64,000 nt of DNA, from assembly GCF_040712315.1 (NCBI RefSeq), contig NC_134015.1, positions 9,072,945 to 9,136,944 on the forward strand, in the 5' to 3' direction. Below the pieces are notes generated by a model. The model was given only the letters and a program-made list of their open reading frames with translations, searched no databases and was not told the DNA's origin. This DNA is from Castanea sativa (taxonomy: Eukaryota; Streptophyta; Magnoliopsida; Fagales; Fagaceae). This document shows positions 56,905-64,000 of the stretch, one piece after another (the stretch's first letter is position 1; each line of letters starts with the position of its first letter). The position numbers and the translations under genes were made by a program.

Positions 56905-58491
56905 ATGGAGCAGCCGCAGCAGCAGCAACAGCTTCTACATTTTTCCCATCCAAAGCATCCCTTGCTCTTCTATCAAGACTACAGAGATGGAGGTCCTTGT
57001 TGGGGGTGCCAAGAATCAGTTTATGGTCCTATCTACTATTGTGAAGAATGCAAATATGGTCTAGTTGTGCCTAAGTCAATTGGTAATGTAGGGAAACGGC
57101 AGTGGCCATACAAACATCATAAATCATGTGCGGAAGCACCCCTTGGGTTGCACCATCCCTTGCACCCAATCCATCCTCTCATTCTCTTTGATGAACAGAC
57201 ACATTATCCTGAAGATGAAGAAGAAGACAAACAAAAGACCAAATGCCAACTCTGCAATGAATCTCGCCGACAATACACTTATCGCTGTTACCGCTGCGAC
57301 TTCAACCTTCACGCCACTTGTGCTTCCTTACCGCCCACCATCGAATCTTCTCAAGTCCACCACCACCCATTAACCCCCTTTTGGAAGTGGATGTCCTTCA
57401 CTTGTGACTTTTGTGGCAAAGAAGTCGAGGGTATACCTAATTTGTGTGCCCTATGTAGTTATTGCGTTGATAATACTTGTGCTTCTTTGCCACGCAGACT
57501 CCAAGTTCTAGCTCACTGGCACCCCCTCCATCTCATCCATTCTTCTCTTGAAGTTGAACTCCATCAATCCGACTCCCGATTTTGTCAGCTTTGTGCTCAA
57601 AAAGTGAACACAAACTTTGGGTTTTACTATTGCTCCAGATGCGATTTCGTTGCTCACCTCGATTGTGCTGCGGACTACAGAAACAGGGATAACATAAATT
57701 TTCAGGAACTTAAAGAGGAGGAGAATGAAGATCCAGAGCTCGATCAATCTTTTAACTCGGCAGCTTACGAAGTCAAAAATATCAAAGTGGTGGAGGACGG
57801 AACTGAAATAGCTACAGAAATCCAACATTTCAGTCATGGGCATGACTTAAAGCTTTCGGATTATGAGGTTCTAAATAATGAAAAATGCAACGGGTGCATA
57901 CAAGCCATTTCTCCTCCCTTTTATAGTTGTGTAAATTGTAGCTTCTTTCTTCATGAATCTTGTGCTAGATTACCTAGAAAAAAAAGACACCCACTTCATC
58001 TACACACACTCACCCTTTTCCCAAAGTCACCTTATTGGCAGAATACATTTTGGTGTGATGCCTGTAAGCGCCCTTGCAATGGCTTCACCTATTGGTGTGA
58101 GACATGCAATTTTGATCTTGATATTCCATGTAGTTTAATCTCAAACATCCTTACCCACCCTGGTCATGAGCATCGACTTCTTCTCTCAAGCATAGAATCT
58201 AAACATAATTGCAGTTGTTGTGATTCTAAAATTTCCCCAATATTCCATTGTACCACTTGTGACTTTGCTTTGGACTTCAAATGTGCTACACTACCACAAA
58301 CTGCAAGGTACAAACAACATGAGTATCCCTTCACTCTCTGTTATACTGCTGAAGATGACTCCGGTGAATATTATTGTGATATTTGTGAAGAAGACCGCAA
58401 CCCAAAGCATTGGTTCTACTATTGTGCAAACTGTGATTATCCTGTACATCCCAAATGTATTCTTGGAAAATACCCAACTTTCAAGTTTTGA
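56905..58491 (+). CDS. DC1 (C1-like, Cys/His-rich) domain protein; last motif lost by frameshift
   Basis: DC1 proteins are plant zinc-binding proteins with many C1-like repeats; some act in stress and hormone responses. The role here is unknown. I chose ATG 56905 (MEQPQQQQQLLHFSHPKHPL), the usual start of this family. Earlier in-frame codons at 56881 and 56887 would add about 8 residues. It is a single exon of 528 codons. Eight motifs with C-x2-C, C-x2-C and H/D-x3-C are seen, for example CQLC…CYRCDFNLHATC, CQLC…CSRCDFVAHLDC and CDIC…CANCDYPVHPKC. The first motif has about 15 extra residues (PKSIGNVGKRQWPY) between CKYG and HKSC. The frame ends at TGA 58489-58491, but the next frame (58492-58621) codes a ninth motif, CDSC…CAQCNLNIHDEC, so one or two bases near 58485 are altered. 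An acidic linker EELKEEENEDPELD lies mid-protein. Confidence 0.8.
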   Translation: MEQPQQQQQLLHFSHPKHPLLFYQDYRDGGPCWGCQESVYGPIYYCEECKYGLVVPKSIGNVGKRQWPYKHHKSCAEAPLGLHHPLHPIHPLILFDEQTHYPEDEEEDKQKTKCQLCNESRRQYTYRCYRCDFNLHATCASLPPTIESSQVHHHPLTPFWKWMSFTCDFCGKEVEGIPNLCALCSYCVDNTCASLPRRLQVLAHWHPLHLIHSSLEVELHQSDSRFCQLCAQKVNTNFGFYYCSRCDFVAHLDCAADYRNRDNINFQELKEEENEDPELDQSFNSAAYEVKNIKVVEDGTEIATEIQHFSHGHDLKLSDYEVLNNEKCNGCIQAISPPFYSCVNCSFFLHESCARLPRKKRHPLHLHTLTLFPKSPYWQNTFWCDACKRPCNGFTYWCETCNFDLDIPCSLISNILTHPGHEHRLLLSSIESKHNCSCCDSKISPIFHCTTCDFALDFKCATLPQTARYKQHEYPFTLCYTAEDDSGEYYCDICEEDRNPKHWFYYCANCDYPVHPKCILGKYPTFKF

Positions 58492-58621
58492 AGTGCATAC
58501 AAATTTCATTGAGGAAACTAAAGACCACCTTAAATGTGACAGTTGTGGTCGTGAGTGCATAGAGTTTTTTGGTCAATGTGCCCAGTGTAATTTGAACATA
58601 CATGATGAATGTATAGAATAA
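58492..58621 (+). pseudogene. out-of-frame ninth DC1 motif
   Basis: In the frame of SFEVHTNFIEETKDHLKCDS this carries the Cys/His pattern of a final DC1 motif and ends at TAA 58619-58621. It joins directly to the main frame after a +1 shift near 58480-58490. It is not translated from the main ATG unless the base change is an error or an allele. Confidence 0.7.
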
Positions 58622-59164
58622 GGACAATTGTGGTTTTACTTTTTATTTATTTATTTTCCAGTTGGGTTAAGCCTTAGTTCTTTATTATGATACCAAATGT
58701 TTTATTACAACAATCCATTAGTGTAATTTACAGGGGAACTTTTTTTCTTTTTCTTAATTCCTTTTGCTTGTAAGCTTATTAGGATCGTTATTTCATACAT
58801 CCAAACTAACGAAAACAATTAACATGTTGTCACATTTATTAAAGTTAGATTTCAATTCTACTAAATTTTTCATTGAACCTACCAACCTACCAATAAGCCT
58901 GAGATGAGTTTTTTCTCTTTTTTTTTTTTTTTTTAGTATGTTTGGGTGTCTTGAGCAAAATCTGAGTTGCTGGTGTGTATGTTTGTTTGGATGTTGGGAC
59001 ATTGGGCAATTGCCAATGATTTGATCGTTTTGGGGCTATGGGTGGTGGTTTGGGTGTATCCTACCTTATCGAAAAATGTCTTATAAACCTCAAGTGTTCA
59101 ATTACGTGGTACAGAAGCAGCATAATCTCATAAGTTTAAAAATAGTCTATGAGGGCAACCATGC
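58622..59164. other. 3' region of the DC1 gene, no other gene seen
   Basis: T-rich with TTTATTATG and TTTTATTACAACAAT near 58680-58710, plausible polyadenylation context. Nothing else. Confidence 0.45.
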
Positions 59165-59168
59165 AGTC

Positions 59169-60420
59169 TTTTTTTTTTATAAGTAAGAATGATATATATA
59201 CGAAGGTTACTCTATGCCTGAAAAACACATAGCAACCCAGAAATACAAGAAAAAGAAAACAAAGAGAAACAAGAGAGAAAACCAAACAACAAAGAAATTA
59301 CAATAGGAGAAGGGAACAAAGAAAAGAAGGGAGGGAATCACTAGACGTGAGTCCCCACGCCCGAGACCAATCAAAAAGAGTTCCACAAAAAGAAGCAAGC
59401 AACTGATCACTAGAGCTATCCAAATCCTCAAAAGTCCTCCGGTTCCACTCCTTCCAAATACACCAAAGGATGCACAACGGGACTAAATTCCAGATCTGAG
59501 ACGAATGCTTCCCCAGCCAATTCCACCATCCAAAAAGCAAGTCTGGAATCGAACTAGGCATAACCCAAGCCAAACCAAAAGTTATAAAAACAAAGCTCCA
59601 TAACCGATAGGCCACCTCACAATGAAGAAGAAAGTGATTTACCGTCTCTCCACAATGACGGCACATAATGCACCAATCCACAAAAACCAATCTCCTCAAT
59701 CTTAGATTGTCTCCCGTTAGGATCTTATTCCAAGCTACACACCAAACAAAAAAAGAAACTCGCCTAGGGGCCTTTACTCTCCAAATAGCTTTCCAAGGAA
59801 AGATAGTTGAAGGAGAATTTATTAATTTGTTATAGTACGACCGGATGTCAAAAACCCCATTAGGCTTCAATTTCCAACTCATCCGGTCTCCAACATCCAT
59901 AGGAGGGATTATAGCACCCAACATACGAAGAAACCGCAGCCCTTCATCCATCTCCCAATCATTAAAAAATCTACTAAACCGAACATTCCAAAATCTTCTA
60001 TCCTCCGCCCCCTGCCTATGCAAAGAAGCTTCAACAGAAGCCTCCTTATCAATGGCAATGCCATACAGCCTAGGCCCATACCACCTATCCTGCCAAAACC
60101 TCACCCTATTTCCCAACCCAACCACAAACTGACAATTTTTGCTGAAATCCTCCCAACCCATACGGATGCTTCTCCACAAACCACACCCATGAGCTCCCCT
60201 ACCCAGCTTTGAGGTCCATCCCCCCCAATCTTCCCCATATTTTGAAGCTACTACCCGCCTCCATAAACGACCCTCTTCCTTACCAAACCGCCACAACCAT
60301 TTCCCCAATAAAGCCTTATTAAAGGTAGTGAGTTTCCTTATCCTTAAGCCACCATTGGCTATAGGCGCACAAACTTTGTCCCATCCTACCAAATCCCTTT
60401 GTAGCCAAATCAGCAAGAAT
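59169..60420 (-). mobile_element. 5'-truncated LINE, 3' end with zf-RVT domain
   Basis: One frame, 60416-59298 on the minus strand (372 codons, no internal stop), carries the end of an L1 reverse transcriptase (LVGWDKVCAP, GGLRIRKLTTFNKALLGKWL) and the zf-RVT domain (WKAIWRVKAPRRVSFFVW, CIMCRHCGETVNHFLLHC). It ends with about 100 bp of 3' sequence and a 10-A tail (T run at 59169-59178). There is nothing 5' of the reverse transcriptase end, the usual result of incomplete reverse transcription. The intact frame suggests a young insertion. No target duplication was found. Not a host gene. Confidence 0.85.
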
Positions 60421-62269
60421 ATAAAGGTTGGTTTTTCTCTAAATTTGTAATTAATTAAGTCTTTTTTTTTTTACTTCCTTTAAGTGACTAATATTCTTTT
60501 GGCAGTGGACCTACTCCTTGCCTTTGGTACCTCCTTGTGGTCCTTCCACTGCTAGTATGGGAAGTCCTTATCTATAAAGGTCTGAATCTCACTTCCTCGT
60601 GTTCTATTCCATCTTTTAAGATGGAGTATTGGAGATATGATGTCACCATCCAGGTAGAAATTACTCCTTCACCCATCTATTGACCTCAGTAATATTGTTA
60701 CAAATGTAACTCAGCATTTCTTTTATTGTTGCAAATGATGAATTGCATATATTTGTGTAATCTTGTAGTTTTCCACCTAATAATTGATTTGTTAGCTCCA
60801 AAGATGCCAAAACATGATTAAAATTGAAATAGTAGATGAACTCAATGATTCATTTTATAACCCTGTTTGTGGATAACAGTGATGGTCATAGACTGTCCAT
60901 TTCTCCATTTCTGGCAAAGATTTTGCCACTTACAAGAAGGGTGGGTTTATCTTTGACAGAATGAATATGATTAGTATCCTTTGAAGGGGAATGCTTTGAA
61001 GAGAGAAACGAAAAAGCTTATGCTGGATCTGATTAATGTGTTGATTAACACAAGAATAATGGAGAACGAGATCCAAACTTGTCTTTAGTAATTCTACTTG
61101 GCTCCTTCAAGTTTCAATGCTATAATAGCTTGGATAATTCAAGGTCACCTTATAGTAGTTCTTGTCTTCATTCGTCATCATTTGCCTGCACACTTCCAAA
61201 TAGTGTATTTTTAGTAGGATTTTACAGCTAGCTTGGTCATTGTCTTGTGGTATACCCACAATGTTGAAATCAATCTTAGCAGGGGCAGAACCTGCAAGAA
61301 TTCACAATGGCAAAGAATAAACTGAATGGGATGGTTCTTGGATGCCAATAGAAACCAAGGGCTATGTAAATAATAATGCAATATGATGCACTTATCTATG
61401 TAAAGACCCTTTCTTTCTCCCTTTTGTTTTCTTCCCAATTACTTGTATTTAATTGAACTTCTTCATGTAATGGCTTCCTATGCCATGCTATCTTGTAGGT
61501 CACTAATCTGGACATTAGTAGACACTGTTTTATCATTAGCCATGGCAATTCTAATTTTTTGACTGAGTGTTGGTTTAATCTGAATTTGAGCCTTTATTTT
61601 ATTTTTGCACCAGTAATTATAGTCTTTGAGAGATGGAGTAAGGTTAAGGAACCAATTGGCATTCATTTGGAGCACAGGCAATAACATATGATTGTGCTAA
61701 AAAACTTACACTTGCTTGTACCTAAGTTACCAAGCTTTAGGGTGAGGTTTTCAAGTGATGCATTTGTACAAATTTTGAATTTCATTCTGCCTCATTATTT
61801 TAATTTCCTTTTGGTCATATTTTAATCTATTTTCTCTCTTTTTGGCTTACAATCTCTTCCTTTTTTCTCGGATGTGCTGATGTGGATGATCTTTTATTCT
61901 CTAGCGGGGTTCATTAACAATATTTTAATATATTGGGTGGAAATTTAGAGAAGCAATGCTTTCAACATCTTATTCTAAGGTACCTTCATTCTTACACACT
62001 TACATTCTTTAGAAAATCTCTTTTATTTGTTGTTTATTTATTTTCAAGTTTTGGGAGTTTTTCACTTTTTCGAGTTAAATCTCTGTAGTGTGTGTGTGTG
62101 TGTTTTTTTTTTTTGGTTTATTTTCTTGCTTGTACACAATCAGTACAAGTTCAACTTTTTAATGCTATTGTTATAACTTTGGTACAGAGCAGTCATTAAA
62201 AGTTAATAAGAACATATTTTTGTCATAGATATGGAGATCTTTTTCTAAGAAGATCAAAAACCCAATTGC
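60421..62269. other. intergenic, no gene recognised
   Basis: A short patch at 60500-60660 is less AT-rich but gives no spliced homology that I know. A 69-codon minus-strand frame at 61687-61478 (MLLPVLQMNANWFLN) is unrecognised; it lies downstream of the LINE remnant at 62270 and may belong to it. Confidence 0.4.
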
Positions 62270-63720
62270 TATAAAGATCTGTATTGTGGTTTAAATCAAC
62301 CAGTTATTCCAATGTGATGGGGGGAATGTGTCTTGCTCTCATGGTACACAGTAGAAATTGTAATAACTTCAATTTGCCTGCAAAGGATAAGTATTAATAT
62401 GTCCAAGCATTTATTCTTCTTGTTGTTCTCTCAATTAAGGGCTTGCAATCATGACACCTCAATTTGTCAGGGACTAGAGGCATACCCAGATTTCTAACCA
62501 AGAGATTACCATCCTTAAAGTGAAGAGCATCCAAATTTCTGGTTCCTTTGACCAGCAGATACCCCTGCACAAAATACTTACTTTTAGAGTATTAATCTAT
62601 AATCCAAAAATCCCTTTAAAGTTTTCCCCACACTTTTCACTAACTGGATTGGGAGTTGATAACTCTTGTGAAAATCATTCAATCGTTTGCAAAATAAAGA
62701 TTAATAATTTGCATATTCTCACATCTGGGATGGAATTTGAAGTCCTTGCAACAAAGAATCCTTTTTTTAAGCATCTGAGATAGGAATTCCATTGCTAGCA
62801 AACAGATAAGGGGACAATGGATCCCTTTTTCTCATCCACTTGGCACCTCCAAAAAAACCAACCAATCCTTCATTTACAGTCACAAGGTACATAGGGGTGG
62901 TAATACACTCCCTCACCCAATTAGCATATCTTGAGGGAAAAGCCACAACCTAAAGGCACTGAAAAATAAACCACCATTCCACTGACCCATAAGATTTCCT
63001 AATTTCCACCTCTATGGTAGTTCTTAACAATTTCATGAACTCATAGCACAGTTTCTACTATATTCCTGCTAGGCACAAAGGCAGTTTGGTTGGGGCTAAT
63101 AATATCATTCAAGCCTGATTTAAGTCTTTTAATCAAGTTCTGTGTGATGAATTTATAAATTATATTTCAACAAGAATTGGTTTATAATTCCCCATGCTTG
63201 AAGGATTGCTCACTTTAAGGACAAGAGTAATAATTGTTGCATTCACCTCTCCAAGTAACCTACCTGAATTGAGAATCAATTGGATGGCATGGGCTACATC
63301 TGAATGGATAATAACAGGCCAAGCTTTTTTGAAAAAACAAGATGTGAACCCATCAAGGCCTGGGGCCTTCTATCCATCCAAGAAAACATAGTCTACTGGA
63401 TCTCCAAACTTGAAACTGGAGAACTTGTTGAAAGTCTACCCAAATTTCTTGAGGCAGATGCTCCTTAGAGTTATCTAATAGATTCTGATTGTTTAATTTG
63501 TTGAGGATCCATTATCCTATTTCCTGATCATCCTTCAGAAAAAGTATTGAGTTTCTAGCATTTCCTATTATAACAACTCGATGAAAGGATGCAGTACTGT
63601 TATCTCCAATTGAGGCAACTATTTTAAGATGTTTGTTTCATAAGTGCCTCCTCTCCTCTGCTAATATTCTCAAAGAATTCTCCAACATAGGATTGCGGCA
63701 TCTGTCGGTTGGGCTGCAAA
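62270..63720 (-). pseudogene. old, degraded LINE reverse transcriptase
   Basis: Minus-strand pieces in changing frames: EGPRP-like APGLDGFTSCFFKKAWP (63370-63310), LNSGRL and NATIITLVLKVSNPSSMGNY (63270-63180), LNDIISPNQTAFVPSRNI (63120-63060), RKRDPLSPYLFA (62835-62800), FANDLMIFT-like (near 62680), LLVRNLGMPLVPDKLRCHD (62510-62450) and RINAWT..YLSFAGKL (62400-62360). These are in the order expected of an L1 reverse transcriptase. Many stops. It is more decayed than the LINE at 59.2 kb. Confidence 0.75.
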
Positions 63721-63876
63721 ATTCACAGTATTGTCTTTGGGTCTCAATCCTTTCGCTCATAATTGACGGTTATGCCCTCACCCACGTGCTCTAACTTTAC
63801 CTACCAACAACAATGATGATGTGGCAAAACAACTTTCGCAAATTGATCAGTCTATCTTACATTCTTGTTAGCTTAT

Positions 63877-64000
63877 ACCTTTGTGTTTTAAAGTTGCATG
63901 TGGTGGTATGAAATTGTCACCAAGAATGGTGTTGTAGAAATTGGCAGCCTTATTGTGATAGAACATGCAGTTAAAAGTTAGAAACTTAATTGGATTCCAT
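63877..64000. repeat. direct repeat, partner at 43216-43330
   Basis: ACCTTTGTGTTTTAAAGTTG … AAACTTAATTGGATTCCAT; the second copy has an extra ~20-bp piece (CTTATTGTGATAGAACATG). It runs to the window edge, so the repeat may be longer. Confidence 0.8.

Noticed and set aside
57124..58560. Minus-strand and alternate-frame open frames over the DC1 gene
   Set aside because: Shadows; only the 58492-58621 part of the alternate frame shows a zinc motif and it is reported.
62270..63720. Endogenous pararetrovirus or other viral polymerase
   Set aside because: The reverse transcriptase motifs (SPNQTAFVPSRN, DPLSPYLF) follow the L1 LINE pattern; there are no coat, movement or aspartic protease motifs nearby.

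Overview
This is a window of plant nuclear DNA. It is AT-rich, and it holds spliced genes with short exons, germin-like, cyclin H, cullin and DC1 (C1-like Cys/His-rich) coding sequence, L1-type LINEs, Copia elements and many small inverted-repeat transposons. The look is of a woody eudicot with a repeat-rich genome. A rosid tree, perhaps Fagales, is my inference and is not proven here.

Layout: (1) 1-5.1 kb, minus strand: the first nine exons of a cyclin H gene (CYCH1-1), with a broken LINE ORF1 where the next exons should be. (2) 5.36-7.6 kb, just upstream of cyclin H: a 1.5 kb Mutator-like foldback element with a 9-bp target-site duplication, nested inside the end of an older MITE. (3) 9.8-33.8 kb: three tandem copies of a germin-like protein (GLP) gene, all inactivated in different ways. 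Copy A has a 16-bp deletion. Copy B has a small LTR retrotransposon plus indels. Copy C has a stop codon, a solo LTR and two 8-bp insertions. The upstream part of copy C's unit is split by a Copia element, whose LTR is itself split by a near-complete LINE. (4) 34.96-35.11 kb: a perfect 68-bp inverted repeat. (5) 36.7-39.7 kb: a spliced cullin-like pseudogene with only the N-terminal part. (6) 43.8-54.7 kb: a repeated block of unknown sequence in which the copies serve as empty sites for transposon insertions in one another. (7) 56.9-58.6 kb: a DC1 protein gene with a frameshifted last motif. (8) 59.2-63.7 kb: two LINE remnants on the minus strand.

Only two loci look like candidate working host genes: cyclin H (C-terminal exons outside the window or lost) and the DC1 protein. 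The rest is tandem-duplicate decay and nested transposons. No tRNA, rRNA or CRISPR array was recognised. Exon boundaries and element ends were read by eye from splice signals, target-site duplications and comparison between copies inside the window. No alignment or database search was run.
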